DNA of 64,000 bases from Chryseobacterium sp. 6424 (lineage in GTDB: Bacteria; Bacteroidota; Bacteroidia; Flavobacteriales; Weeksellaceae), in NCBI RefSeq assembly GCF_003692615.1, contig NZ_CP023540.1, forward strand, positions 186,001 through 250,000. Direction: 5' to 3'. The number at the start of each line of letters is the position of its first letter. The stretch's first letter is position 1. A program made the position numbers and the translations under genes. This document shows, piece by piece, positions 18,754 through 27,949 of this stretch. The notes beneath the pieces were generated by a model that saw only the letters and a list, made by a program, of their open reading frames with translations, searched no databases and was not told the origin of the DNA.

Positions 18754-20022
18754 TCAGCGTGTCTCCTTCAGCAACCGCAATCCTATGCCGCAATGCAGAC
18801 ACCGCTTGTATTGGCAGAAGTTTTTGTAGTGATAAAGAAAAGCCTGGCTTTCCAAGGCGTTATTAATGGGTACATTCAGCAGCTTCCAACGGTCGGTCAC
18901 CGAGTTTTTCTCCGGCAGCAGGTCGCGGTAAAAGCCGAGTATCTTATCATGGATGTCTTCATCACTGTTTTTGTGGTATGCATACTTAAGCGGCAATACA
19001 GCATTGATAAGGACTAAACGGATGAAGTCCGAAGTCATGATTTTCTGGTTCTCAACATTTGAAATCTTCCCGAAATTGAACCGCCGGCTCCAGTATTCGC
19101 TTGCTTTTACCTGCCCAAAAACCGCGGCCAGCGCAGCCACGTCATCGGCATTCATCAATACAGAAAAAAGATGCTGTTGCTGATGGTACAGCGCGGCGAA
19201 CTGCGATAGACGAACCGTAGGGAAATTGGGCGGCCGTAGTTTTGAAAATTTTGGCGTAAAGGTAAGGCCGGGCAGTTGATATTTGGCTTTCAGAAAATCA
19301 AATTCTCGCTTCCAGAGCAGCATTTGCTCATCTTCAGGATTATCTAGCCAGCCCGAAAGTCCGTAAAAAAGCGCTTCAAGCTGGGTAAGGTTCTGCCTGA
19401 TTTTATTCAACACAGAGAAATCAATGCTTTCGGCCATCTGTCGGAAGATTTCGGCGTTCACTTTCAGTCCGAAAGCGTAGGCAAGCTGATGGAACAGTAC
19501 CGCCTCATAGTTGTTTTTATGAGTTTTAAGGGAATTTTCTATCTCTATAGCTTTTTCATCCAGTTTTTTCAACAATGTTTCCTCGGTAAAGCCAAAAGGT
19601 ATTTTATCAGTACTGAAGATGCTTTCGCATGGGATGAACTCTTTATGAAGAAGCAGCGATTCGTATTTCTGCAACACATCTGTATCGATATGGTTTTTCA
19701 ATTCGAGTGTGGGGATGTTGTGTTGCTGAAGCGCTGCGATGTCGGTGTCATGGTAGAATACCGCATGTAGAATTAGATTCTCGAACTCAGGGTTTCCGCT
19801 GTGTCTGTGAAAAATATAGTCTGAGGATTTCAGATGTAGTTCGATATTTCCGGCTAAGACTACGTTTTTATATTTAATTTTCCCGAACAGAAAATCAGGT
19901 CCCGAATCGAAATTCCAGCGGCCGAAGTCGATGATTTCAATAGCGTTTCCTTCCGTATCTTTAAAATCAAAACCGGTGAAGATTTTGTAATTCCAAAGAT
20001 ATTGAAGAAGCCTTTCGTTCAT
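18754..20022 (-). CDS. DUF2851 family protein
   Basis: Cytoplasmic protein of 422 aa in the DUF2851 family of Bacteroidota; function unknown. Start MNERLLQYLWNYKIF and the block IIDFGRWNFDSGPDFLFGKI, then GNIELHLKSSDYIFHRHS, are typical. The acidic and His residues in this block (DSGPDF, ELH, W) look like a nuclease-type metal site, an inference only. The C-terminus ends with two Cys-containing turns, CQYKRCLHCGIGLRLL, possibly a small zinc site. It lies 19 bp downstream of bshA on the same strand. Confidence 0.85.
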   Translation of the reverse strand: MNERLLQYLWNYKIFTGFDFKDTEGNAIEIIDFGRWNFDSGPDFLFGKIKYKNVVLAGNIELHLKSSDYIFHRHSGNPEFENLILHAVFYHDTDIAALQQHNIPTLELKNHIDTDVLQKYESLLLHKEFIPCESIFSTDKIPFGFTEETLLKKLDEKAIEIENSLKTHKNNYEAVLFHQLAYAFGLKVNAEIFRQMAESIDFSVLNKIRQNLTQLEALFYGLSGWLDNPEDEQMLLWKREFDFLKAKYQLPGLTFTPKFSKLRPPNFPTVRLSQFAALYHQQQHLFSVLMNADDVAALAAVFGQVKASEYWSRRFNFGKISNVENQKIMTSDFIRLVLINAVLPLKYAYHKNSDEDIHDKILGFYRDLLPEKNSVTDRWKLLNVPINNALESQAFLYHYKNFCQYKRCLHCGIGLRLLKETR

Positions 20023-20041
20023 CGCAGCTAATTATCGGTTA

Positions 20042-21193
20042 TCACAGCGTGTCGTTATTTTTATGCTTAAAATCGGCCAGCGTCCGTTCATACATCGCTT
20101 CATAGACTGGCAGGATATTCTTCAGATCGAATTTCACAGCCTGTTCTTTTGCATTTTTCTTCATCTCAGACAGCAGGTTTTCATCGCTGAGTAGTTTTAT
20201 CGTGTAGTTGCTCATGGCTTCCACGTTCCCGATTTCTGCCAGGAAACCTGTAACACCCTGGATGTTTACCTCGGGGATTCCGCCGGCGTTTGAACTGATG
20301 ACGGGCGTATGGGCAGCCATCGCTTCAAGTGCGGCAAGGCCAAAACTTTCCTGCTCAGAAGGGAGTAAGAATACATCCGAAAGTTGCAGGATCTTATAAA
20401 GGTCGTTTACCTTCCCTAATAGCCTGATTTCGCCAATCAGGTGCGGGTTTTCTTCTAAGAACTGACTGATTTTTTCCATCTCGGGACCTTCACCGATGAT
20501 GATGAGTTTCGATTTGATGGTGCGGTGTACATTTCTGAAAATCTCCAGCACTTCACCAATCCGTTTTACCGGCCGCAGGTTAGAGACGTGGATGAGTATT
20601 TTTTCATCGGCGGTGGCAAATTGATGGCGGTTACAGTCGTGTTCTGTTTCAAACTCGCTGTTGTCGATAAAATTGGTGATGACCTGTATGTCTTTGGTAA
20701 TCTGGAAGATCTTTAAGGTGTCTTTCTTTAAACTTTCTGAGACAGACGTGATGGTATTTGATTGATTTATAGAGAATTCCACCGCGTGTTTATAGCTTGG
20801 GTGCTGGCCTACCAGGGTAATGTCGGTACCGTGCAGCGTGGTTACTAACGGGATGTCTTTGCCCTCTTCTTTAAGCATCTGTTTGGCGGTAAAAGCCGCG
20901 TAAGCATAAGGAATGGCATAATGCGCGTGCAGCAAATCGAGTTTGTAAAGCGTTACAACACGATAGATCATGGAGGAAAGCGCGATGTCGTAAGGCTGAT
21001 ACTGGAACAGCGGATACGTTTGCACATTCACTTTATGAAAGAAAATATTCGGATTGGTAATATCCAGCCGGGCGGGTAAATTAGAACTGATGAAATGCAC
21101 CTCGTAACCTTTCCGGGCCAGCGACATCCCCAGTTCTGTGGCCACAATGCCACTGCCCCCATAGGTTGGATAACATAAGATTCCGATCTTCAT
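20042..21193 (-). CDS. bshA: N-acetyl-alpha-D-glucosaminyl L-malate synthase BshA
   Basis: GT4 glycosyltransferase that joins UDP-GlcNAc to L-malate, the first step of bacillithiol synthesis. 383 aa with the opening [52 protein letters not shown] and the donor-binding [16 protein letters not shown] (EX7E motif). Both bshA and bshB1 are in this window, on opposite strands about 7 kb apart; BshC is not present. Confidence 0.95.
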   Translation of the reverse strand: MKIGILCYPTYGGSGIVATELGMSLARKGYEVHFISSNLPARLDITNPNIFFHKVNVQTYPLFQYQPYDIALSSMIYRVVTLYKLDLLHAHYAIPYAYAAFTAKQMLKEEGKDIPLVTTLHGTDITLVGQHPSYKHAVEFSINQSNTITSVSESLKKDTLKIFQITKDIQVITNFIDNSEFETEHDCNRHQFATADEKILIHVSNLRPVKRIGEVLEIFRNVHRTIKSKLIIIGEGPEMEKISQFLEENPHLIGEIRLLGKVNDLYKILQLSDVFLLPSEQESFGLAALEAMAAHTPVISSNAGGIPEVNIQGVTGFLAEIGNVEAMSNYTIKLLSDENLLSEMKKNAKEQAVKFDLKNILPVYEAMYERTLADFKHKNNDTL

Positions 21194-21225
21194 ATAATTG
21201 CTTGTTTTTTACTTAAATTTATGCG

Positions 21226-22932
21226 CTACTTGACGGTTTTTGCTGGCAAACTGATCCCCATGCCAGCTTTCAGATACTTATTGACTTCAACCGGTAAACG
21301 CCCCGACACCGATGTTTTCCCCTGGAACGCCGCAACCGCAGCCTTCATCGCATCATCATTATTTTCATACGTTACCACAACGGTAGAAATATTTGATAAA
21401 TCTACATCTTTTAAAGCGTATGGCGAACCAAAAACGGTAAGGATTACGCGCTGTGTCTTGCTCAGGTCTGAGAGGATTTTTTTACTTTCCGAAGATATTT
21501 TATAAGGTTTATAAGCCGTACTGTTATCTTTATGAAGTCCTACAATCACCTTAGCGTTGGCTGGGATGCCACCGATTTCGGAAGGTTTTTTAATGATAAC
21601 CTCGATATTTCCGGTAAGTTCCTGATGGAATGTCTCGTGCGGAGCTTCTTCTAACGGGACGTAATAAACAGTTTCCTTTGAGCGGAGCGGGAAGAGTTTC
21701 TTCTCGTCTTTAATCAATGTAAGTGCGTTTGCATATAACTTTTGCACCAACTGTTGGTGAGAGGGGTTATTAAGGTCAGCAATGATGTTTTCAGGGTTTC
21801 TTGGCTGATATTGGTGCAGGCCCAAAAAGTATTTGGTAAGCAGGATTTTCTTCACACTTTCTGCCAAACGGTCATCGGATATTTCACCTTTGTCTATGGC
21901 CAACTGTATCAGTCTTTTACCTTCTTTCACACCTTCGGAAAAAAGCATCAGGTCGTTACCGGCTTTAAAGGCAAGCGCATCAAGCTCGCCCGGTTTGTAT
22001 CGTTTGGCTACAGCGCCCATATTCAACGCGTCTGTAATGATCAGGCCTTCGTAGCCATATTTTTCTTTTAAAAGTCCGGTGATGATATTTTTGGAAACCG
22101 AAGCTGGGACTCCCTGCTGTGGTTCGAGCGCGGGGACATACAGGTGTGCTACCATTACGCCACCAATTCCTTTATTCATCAGGGCTTTGAAGGGTGCGAG
22201 CTCTACAGCGTTCAAGCGTGAAGTTACGTGTGAAATCACCGGTAAGTCTAAATGCGAATCGGTACTGGTATCGCCATGCCCTGGGAAATGCTTTATCGCT
22301 GCCAGAATGTCATGGTCCTGCAATCCTTTGCTGTAGGCCAACGCAGAGGAGATTACATTAGCCACTTCAGAACCGAAACTTCTGTTACCGATGATTGGGT
22401 TGTTGGGATTGGTGTTAACATCAACTACAGGGGCGAAATTCCAGTTCACGCCCATGCGTTTACAATCTTCAGCAATCTTTGCGGCCATTTCATAAATCAG
22501 GTTTTTATCCTGAATCGCGCCTAGGGCTATAGACCACGGGAATTTATAAGCGCCTGCAATGCGTTGGTATACACCCCATTCCGCATCCATGCCGATAAGT
22601 AATGGCACTTTTGATTTTTTCTGGAATTCATTTATAAGGTTTATTTCCCGTGTGGCGTCATCCTGCATGAGAATCAGTCCCCCGATCTGCTCAGAAAGTA
22701 CGGTTTTGCGCACATTTTCTATATGTTCTTCGCCTTTATTCGTGTATAATGCCACGATAAACAGTTGCCCCAGTCTTTCATCCTGACTTAGGGATTGGTA
22801 GGTTTTATCTACCCACAGATGTGCTTTTTTCAATTCATTTTTAGTAATATTCTCGGGTTGATATTGCGCGCTAAGTTTGATATTGAACAATATCAGCAAT
22901 GAAAAGAGGGCTGTTAGGAAAGGATATTTCAT
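21226..22932 (-). CDS. Glycoside hydrolase family 3, NagZ-like beta-N-acetylhexosaminidase
   Basis: Secreted glycosidase of 568 aa. Signal peptide (FLTALFSLLILFNIKLSAQ), then a GH3 TIM barrel with GLILMQDDA, GMDAEWGVYQRI, WNFAPVVDVNTN, and the NagZ signature KHFPGHGDTSTDSHLDLP, whose Asp-His pair acts as acid/base. The nucleophile region is LIITDALNMGAV (Asp). A GH3 C-terminal-like sandwich follows (about residues 390-560). Likely removes GlcNAc from cell-wall fragments in the periplasm; in contrast NagZ of E. coli is cytoplasmic. It may act with the nearby envelope genes. Confidence 0.9.
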   Translation of the reverse strand: MKYPFLTALFSLLILFNIKLSAQYQPENITKNELKKAHLWVDKTYQSLSQDERLGQLFIVALYTNKGEEHIENVRKTVLSEQIGGLILMQDDATREINLINEFQKKSKVPLLIGMDAEWGVYQRIAGAYKFPWSIALGAIQDKNLIYEMAAKIAEDCKRMGVNWNFAPVVDVNTNPNNPIIGNRSFGSEVANVISSALAYSKGLQDHDILAAIKHFPGHGDTSTDSHLDLPVISHVTSRLNAVELAPFKALMNKGIGGVMVAHLYVPALEPQQGVPASVSKNIITGLLKEKYGYEGLIITDALNMGAVAKRYKPGELDALAFKAGNDLMLFSEGVKEGKRLIQLAIDKGEISDDRLAESVKKILLTKYFLGLHQYQPRNPENIIADLNNPSHQQLVQKLYANALTLIKDEKKLFPLRSKETVYYVPLEEAPHETFHQELTGNIEVIIKKPSEIGGIPANAKVIVGLHKDNSTAYKPYKISSESKKILSDLSKTQRVILTVFGSPYALKDVDLSNISTVVVTYENNDDAMKAAVAAFQGKTSVSGRLPVEVNKYLKAGMGISLPAKTVK

Positions 22933-22952
22933 TTTTTAAAGGTGATGTAGAA

Positions 22953-22960
22953 CAAAAATA
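22953..22960 (-). promoter_or_regulatory. -7 box for the GH3 gene
   Basis: Minus-strand TATTTTTG at 22960-22953 fits TAnnTTTG, 20 bp before the start codon. No -33 box at the usual spacing. Confidence 0.4.
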
Positions 22961-23039
22961 CAATTTTTACACGGTAAGTTTTATAAACTATGGCATACAT
23001 CTTGAGTTGCTGCAATAACAAACCTTTAAAAAATTACCA

Positions 23040-23540
23040 ATGAAAAAGTACCTTTCTATAATGTTGCTTGCTTTACTGGCCATTTTTGTTGCAAGCTGCG
23101 ATGACCGTGATGACTCGGTGGACAACGATACTTACCCGTTAATGCGCGATATCACCGGCTCCTTCAATGCTGGTAATTCTTACACGATTACGCAAGGAAT
23201 AGATATTTCTACAAATGATGTGGTATTGGTGTATCGGAACATCAATTCAGGGAATTCTAACGGCGCCGTGTGGCAGTTAATTCCTAAAACTGAATATCTG
23301 GGTAATAATAACGAACTTGATTATAACTACCTGTTCGACAGTAGGAATATTGAAATCTACACAGAAGCCAATTTTGATCAAGCCACACTGTCAGCGACAG
23401 AGGCTAACACCTACCTTAACAACCAGCGTTTCCGTATCGTTTTAGTACCTGCCAACCAAGCAAAAAATGCCAACGCAAATATAAAATATACCGATTACCA
23501 GAGTGTATTACAATATTATAACATCCCAGACCGTCCTTAA
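23040..23540 (+). CDS. Putative lipoprotein of unknown function
   Basis: 166 aa, not assigned to a family. Lipobox FVASC after a hydrophobic signal, so Cys-20 or nearby would be lipidated. The mature protein starts with an Asp-rich linker (DDRDDSVDNDTYP) and contains aromatic strands (DVVLVYRNIN, AVWQLIPKTEYLG) that look like a small beta-sandwich. It stands alone between the divergent GH3 gene and deoD. No promoter boxes are clear. Confidence 0.7.
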   Translation: MKKYLSIMLLALLAIFVASCDDRDDSVDNDTYPLMRDITGSFNAGNSYTITQGIDISTNDVVLVYRNINSGNSNGAVWQLIPKTEYLGNNNELDYNYLFDSRNIEIYTEANFDQATLSATEANTYLNNQRFRIVLVPANQAKNANANIKYTDYQSVLQYYNIPDRP

Positions 23541-23686
23541 TGAACAATGTAATAACCTGCCTCACACAGCAGGTTTTATTATGATTTTTAACAGCATTTA
23601 ATCTCTACAGACCTGTTTTCCTCCTTTGGATTTCAGGTTTATTTTTTAATTGCTTACCTTTATTTTTTGAAATTAAAATTATCATT

Positions 23687-24394
23687 ATGAGTGTTCATAT
23701 TGCTGCACAAAAAGGGCAAATCGCAAAAACAGTTTTACAGCCGGGCGACCCGCTGCGGGCGAAATACATCGCCGAAAATTTTCTGGAAGATATTAAACTT
23801 GTAAGTAAAACCCGAAATGTTTTCTACTACACCGGTCTCTATAAAGGGAAAGAAGTGACTGTAGGAGCCAGTGGAATGGGCGCGCCTAGCATTGGTATCT
23901 ATTCATACGAACTTTATACAGAATATGATGTAGATACGATCATCAGAATAGGGACCTGCGGTGGCTACACTTCAGAACTTAACGTTTATGATTTGCTAAA
24001 TGTAGAAAATGCAGCCAGCGAATCCACATACGCCAAATATTCTTGGGAGATTGAAGAGGATCTGTTGCCACATCAGGGGAAAGCATTTTCTGTGATTAAC
24101 GATACCGCCAGAAATCTTTCTAAAGAATTGAAAACAACCAATATCCATACAAGTGATATTTTCTACAGAAAAAACCCGGGCATACCCGAGATTGCTAAGA
24201 AATATAACTGTTCAGCAGTTGAAATGGAAGCATTCGCGCTGTTTGCCAATGCACAATATCTAGGAAAGAATGCGGCAACTTTACTTACCGTATCAGATAT
24301 TATCCCAACCGGTGAATATATTTCTGCCGACCAACGCGAGCAGGCGCTTACACCGATGATTGAATTGGCACTGGAAGCTGCGATAAATCTTTAG
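23687..24394 (+). CDS. deoD: Purine-nucleoside phosphorylase, DeoD type
   Basis: Hexameric low-molecular-weight PNP that splits purine nucleosides with phosphate. 235 aa, full family length. Visible: SVHIAAQKGQIAKTVLQPGD (phosphate loop, His-4 class), GDPLRAKYIAENF, GMGAPSIGIYSYEL, RIGTCGGY, AVEMEAFALFA (ribose-binding Met-Glu) and the catalytic Asp in TVSDII. It lies alone on + and ends before a bidirectional hairpin shared with ribA. Confidence 0.96.
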   Translation: MSVHIAAQKGQIAKTVLQPGDPLRAKYIAENFLEDIKLVSKTRNVFYYTGLYKGKEVTVGASGMGAPSIGIYSYELYTEYDVDTIIRIGTCGGYTSELNVYDLLNVENAASESTYAKYSWEIEEDLLPHQGKAFSVINDTARNLSKELKTTNIHTSDIFYRKNPGIPEIAKKYNCSAVEMEAFALFANAQYLGKNAATLLTVSDIIPTGEYISADQREQALTPMIELALEAAINL

Positions 24395-24416
24395 GAATAA
24401 TAGCAAGTACAAAAAA

Positions 24417-24446
24417 ATAACGCTTTGAGTTTTCTCAGAGCGTTAT
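24417..24446. terminator. Bidirectional terminator between deoD and ribA
   Basis: Thirteen-base stem ATAACGCTTTGAG (24417-24429) / CTCAGAGCGTTAT (24434-24446) with a TTTT loop and one wobble; A run before, T run after. The stem overlaps the ribA stop codon. Confidence 0.88.
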
Positions 24447-25040
24447 ATTTTTATCATCATCCAGCAAATGACCAAAATAATCTTTTTTGACTTGCAGATA
24501 GCTTTCGCTTTCGTTGGTAGCGTTCATTTGTAGCGGGATCCTTTTAACCAGCTCAATATTACTTTCCTGCACGATGCGCATCTTTTCAGGATTGTTGGTC
24601 AGCAGGTTCACGCTTTTCACTCCTAGGATATTCAAAATTTCAATCGCCGCCGAAAAATTGCGATCGTCTGCCGGTAAACCAAGTTTTAGGTTTGCCTGTA
24701 CGGTATCAAAACCTTTTTCCTGTAGCGCGTAGGCCTTCAGTTTATTGATGATGCCAATATTGCGCCCTTCCTGGCGAAGATAAATGATGATGCCGCCATT
24801 TTCATGAATAAATTTCATCGCAGCATCCAACTGTTGCCCACATTCACATTTTTTAGAATGAAAAACCTCACCGGTAATACATTCGGAATGGAAACGGACG
24901 TTCACCGGGGCATTGAAGGAGGTGTGTTCTGCAATAATGGCCATGTGTGGCATCCAGTCGCTGTGGTTTTCAGAGAAAGCGATCATCCGGAAATTGCCGT
25001 ATTCGGTAGGCACATTGGCCTCAGCCTGTATTTTCAGCAT
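24435..25040 (-). CDS. ribA: GTP cyclohydrolase II
   Basis: First enzyme of riboflavin synthesis: opens the GTP ring to give 2,5-diamino-6-ribosylamino-pyrimidinone phosphate. 201 aa, stand-alone RibA rather than a RibBA fusion. Zinc-binding Cys set CITGEVFHSKKCECGQQL; substrate-binding IIYLRQEGRNIGIINKLKAY; arginine finger region and GVKSVNLLTNNPEK. The 3' end lies in the terminator hairpin. Confidence 0.96.
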   Translation of the reverse strand: MLKIQAEANVPTEYGNFRMIAFSENHSDWMPHMAIIAEHTSFNAPVNVRFHSECITGEVFHSKKCECGQQLDAAMKFIHENGGIIIYLRQEGRNIGIINKLKAYALQEKGFDTVQANLKLGLPADDRNFSAAIEILNILGVKSVNLLTNNPEKMRIVQESNIELVKRIPLQMNATNESESYLQVKKDYFGHLLDDDKNITL

Positions 25041-25056
25041 GGATTGTTGTGATGTT

Positions 25057-25515
25057 TTAGATCGAAGATAAAGAGTCTGTAGGCAGCGTACTGTTGAGGC
25101 GACTCATGTTTATTTTGATTCTTACCAGATAGCGGTTCAGGACTTCATCCTCATCTGGGTTAAGGAATTTCCTTAGCTTCTGAAGTTTCTTGTAAGAACG
25201 TTCAAATTTGTTATAAGAACGTTCCAATTCTATTAAATTATGAGATTTCATGGCGTCCACATAGTCACGCAGGTGTGATTTCAGCGCTGTGATTTCCGTA
25301 TTTACGCCATCATTTCTGAATTTAGGAAAAGATGCGATAAGATTGGTGATTTCAGAGGAATAAAGGATCAGGCTTTTCCTGTCATCTAATAGCGGAATAT
25401 TTTGCGTTTCTGTACCCACTGGCTGTTCGCCCATAGGGGAAAGGTTTATTTTTTCAGTGGTACAGGAAAAAATAAAAAAGAGCAATAAAATGTACGCACA
25501 TTTATTTTTGGTCAT
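25057..25515 (-). CDS. Putative lipoprotein of unknown function
   Basis: 152 aa, not recognised. Lipobox FIFSC, then a helical protein with a Lys/Arg-rich segment (LERSYNKFERSYKKLQKLRK) with heptad spacing, so a helical hairpin or coiled coil is likely. It overlaps the upstream DUF4254 gene by 14 bp, which indicates co-translation; it is followed 16 bp later by ribA on the same strand. Confidence 0.72.
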   Translation of the reverse strand: MTKNKCAYILLLFFIFSCTTEKINLSPMGEQPVGTETQNIPLLDDRKSLILYSSEITNLIASFPKFRNDGVNTEITALKSHLRDYVDAMKSHNLIELERSYNKFERSYKKLQKLRKFLNPDEDEVLNRYLVRIKINMSRLNSTLPTDSLSSI

Positions 25516-26122
25516 TTTTTACGTTTTGATACAGGACCGGATTCAGGCTTTCATCATTATACATTTTCATCTGCTTGTACACCTTCATCTTCACGCTACC
25601 GTTCTCAATATCGAATAACAACTGATTTATTGCCTCCGAAAGATCTTTTTGCTGCTCCAGCAATACATTCAGTTTTGCAGTGCAATTGTATCTGTGCTCC
25701 TCCGAAGCCGACTCTCTGTGGGCTTCCAAGGACATATGAAAGACTTTCAGAGCTAAAATCGAAAGGCGGTCAACCGCCCAAGCCGGGGTTTCGCTGTTAA
25801 TTTTGGCTGCCGCGGAAGGCGTGATGTCTGCATATTTCAGTAGAAACCAACTGTCAATAAACTCCACTAAATCAGTCCTTTGCTGATTAGAGGAGTCTAT
25901 TCTGCGTTTTAACTTCAGTGCCTCGGTGGGCGCAATGTTTTCATCACGGATGATGTCTTCTAGATGCCATTGGACGGTGTCAATCCAGTTTTTAGCATAC
26001 AAAAGCCATTCCAAACTGCCGTTTTGGTAAGGGTTATTCACAGGGGTATCTACATTATCATGCTGGTGATAATCCTCAATCGACTGGTTGAAGATGGACC
26101 ATGCTTTCTCCGCAAAATTCAT
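25502..26122 (-). CDS. DUF4254 domain protein
   Basis: Cytoplasmic, helical protein of 206 aa matching DUF4254 of Bacteroidota; function unknown. Conserved blocks: AWSIFNQSIEDYHQHD, NGSLEWLLYAKNWIDTVQWHLEDIIRD and INSETPAWAVDRLSILALKVFHM. Ten bases after tatA and overlapping the following lipoprotein gene, so it belongs to a five-gene minus-strand run from DUF4292 to the lipoprotein. Confidence 0.85.
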   Translation of the reverse strand: MNFAEKAWSIFNQSIEDYHQHDNVDTPVNNPYQNGSLEWLLYAKNWIDTVQWHLEDIIRDENIAPTEALKLKRRIDSSNQQRTDLVEFIDSWFLLKYADITPSAAAKINSETPAWAVDRLSILALKVFHMSLEAHRESASEEHRYNCTAKLNVLLEQQKDLSEAINQLLFDIENGSVKMKVYKQMKMYNDESLNPVLYQNVKNDQK

Positions 26123-26131
26123 GCAACAGGA

Positions 26132-26332
26132 TTATTTGTTAATGCTTGAGTCGCTTTTGGGCTCTTCAGTTTTTTTCTCTTCTTCCTTTACGGCATCTTT
26201 AAATTCTTTAATGCCAGAGCCTAAACCCCTCATCATTTCAGGGATTTTACGCCCACCGAAAAAAATCAGTAAAATCACCGCTACAACCAGCAGGTGTTGC
26301 CAAGATAGAGCTAATATGGTAAGTGCTTCCAT
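26132..26332 (-). CDS. tatA: Twin-arginine translocase subunit TatA/TatE
   Basis: 66 aa, one short membrane helix (QHLLVVAVILLIFFGG) then the hinge GGRKIPEMMRGLGSGIKEF, the standard Tat amphipathic helix, and an acidic/Lys-rich tail. Forms the pore that moves folded proteins across the inner membrane. tatB and tatC are not in the window. Confidence 0.95.
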   Translation of the reverse strand: MEALTILALSWQHLLVVAVILLIFFGGRKIPEMMRGLGSGIKEFKDAVKEEEKKTEEPKSDSSINK

Positions 26333-26365
26333 TGCTTAAATTTTTACAAATTTAGATTATATTTT

Positions 26366-27949
26366 TTAATTTACCCAACCAAGCGGGTCCACGGGATTGG
26401 TACCGTTCCAGATCTGGAAATCGAGCGTGTAGGTTCCGTCGAAATCTGCACCCACAGTACCAATAGACGTTCCTGCAGAAACCTGCTGATTGGCTGAAAC
26501 CATCGTATTGGAAAGGTTGGCGTAGATGGTAAAATAATCCCCGTGTTTCACAAAAACCATTTTCGAGCCATCCCCGGACGCTACTACGCGCGATACTGTC
26601 CCTGGCGCTACACATTTTGCCACGGTACCTTTGTTCACAGCAATTTTAATTCCGTTATTTTCTTCAATAATGTTTTTGAAAACAGGATGTGGCTGGCGAC
26701 CAAAACGGTGAGTAATGGTTCCGTAAGCTGGCATCCCCATCTTTCCGCGGTTGGCTGCGAAGTTGTTTCCTACGGCGCTGCTCACACCATAATTCGTAAG
26801 GGCTTTTGTTTCCGCGGCTTTTTTCTGGTCTTCATTTTTCTTGGCGAGTACAGCTTCTGCTTCGCGCGCGTCGGCGGCTTTTTCGGCGGCAGCTTTTGCA
26901 TTGGCGGCGGCAACGGCAGCATCTCTGGCCGCGGCGGCTCTTCGGGCTTCTGCTTTTTCGGCATCAGCGGCACGGCGTGCATCCTCGGTTTTTTTGGCTT
27001 CAGCGGCAGCGGCAATTCTGGAGCGTTCGGCTTCTTCAGCGGCTTTTTTGTCAGCGATATCTTTTAAACGCTTGGCTTCTTCATCAGCACGTTTTTTCTC
27101 GAGGGCCAAGGCTTCCAGGCGGGCTTTGTTTTCCGCTTCGATACGTGCCTTTTCGCGTTCTGCGGCGATTTTAGCCAAACGTATTTTTTCAGCCTCCGCT
27201 TTTTTACGTTCTTCTTCTTTGGCCTTGGCAATCCTTATTTCTTCCGCGATGATGGAGCGTATCTGGCTTTCGAGCTTGCGAGATTCGGTTTGTTTCTGCT
27301 TCAGTTCGGCGGTGAGCTGGGCTTCGTTTTTCTTAAATTCTTTTAAGAGGTTTTCTTTCTGTTTCCTTTCTACCGCGATGGTTTGAAGGTCTTTTTGCTG
27401 GTTGGCGAGCAGCGTTTCTTTGTCTTTAACAGATTTCTGTTTTGATGCGATATTTTCCTGAAGTTTTTTAGCGGCATCAGAAATTTCAGCCGCTTTTTTA
27501 TCCTGATAATCCGCGTAATCTTTCAGATATTGTACACGGCGAAGGGCTTCCCCCAAATTCTTAGAAGATAAGATGAAGGTCACTTTGTTCTGCACGCCTT
27601 TGTTTTTGTAGGCTTTTACCAATACTTCGGCATAGTTTTTTCTGAGGACAGCCAGCTCCCGGTTTTGGCGGTTGATCTCGAGTTGACGAAGATAGATGTC
27701 ATCCTCAATCAGGCGTTTTTCTTTCTGGGTATTGGTATACACTTTTTCGCGCAGCTGAATTTTCTTCTGAACCTCATTCAGATAGGCGACAGAAAGTTTG
27801 GATTGTTGTTGGGTTTTTGCCAGGTTGGCGTTGATGGATGCGATTTGCTTTTTTAGTTCTGCATTTTGTTTTTGCAGCTGTTCTTTTTTCTGTGAAAATA
27901 AAGTTCCGAACAATAATAGTCCTATTAAAAAGCTTATTTTCCTAATCAT
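26366..27949 (-). CDS. EnvC-like murein hydrolase activator (degenerate M23 domain)
   Basis: Periplasmic protein of 527 aa. Signal peptide, a long coiled-coil (about residues 20-250), an Ala/Lys/Glu-rich helical stretch (about 250-390), then an M23/LytM-like domain (about 400-527). The catalytic residues of M23 are replaced: the zinc HxxxD position reads NGIKI, and the final HxH position reads LDFQIW. So it is probably not an enzyme but an activator of an amidase, as EnvC and NlpD are in E. coli. It overlaps the DUF4292 gene by 4 bp (ATGA) and is followed by tatA. Confidence 0.88.
   Translation of the reverse strand: MIRKISFLIGLLLFGTLFSQKKEQLQKQNAELKKQIASINANLAKTQQQSKLSVAYLNEVQKKIQLREKVYTNTQKEKRLIEDDIYLRQLEINRQNRELAVLRKNYAEVLVKAYKNKGVQNKVTFILSSKNLGEALRRVQYLKDYADYQDKKAAEISDAAKKLQENIASKQKSVKDKETLLANQQKDLQTIAVERKQKENLLKEFKKNEAQLTAELKQKQTESRKLESQIRSIIAEEIRIAKAKEEERKKAEAEKIRLAKIAAEREKARIEAENKARLEALALEKKRADEEAKRLKDIADKKAAEEAERSRIAAAAEAKKTEDARRAADAEKAEARRAAAARDAAVAAANAKAAAEKAADAREAEAVLAKKNEDQKKAAETKALTNYGVSSAVGNNFAANRGKMGMPAYGTITHRFGRQPHPVFKNIIEENNGIKIAVNKGTVAKCVAPGTVSRVVASGDGSKMVFVKHGDYFTIYANLSNTMVSANQQVSAGTSIGTVGADFDGTYTLDFQIWNGTNPVDPLGWVN

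Noticed and set aside
26543..27386. Long plus-strand frames opposite the EnvC-like gene
   Set aside because: Caused by the Ala/Lys/Glu-rich coiled coil on the minus strand; low-complexity translation and no start signals.
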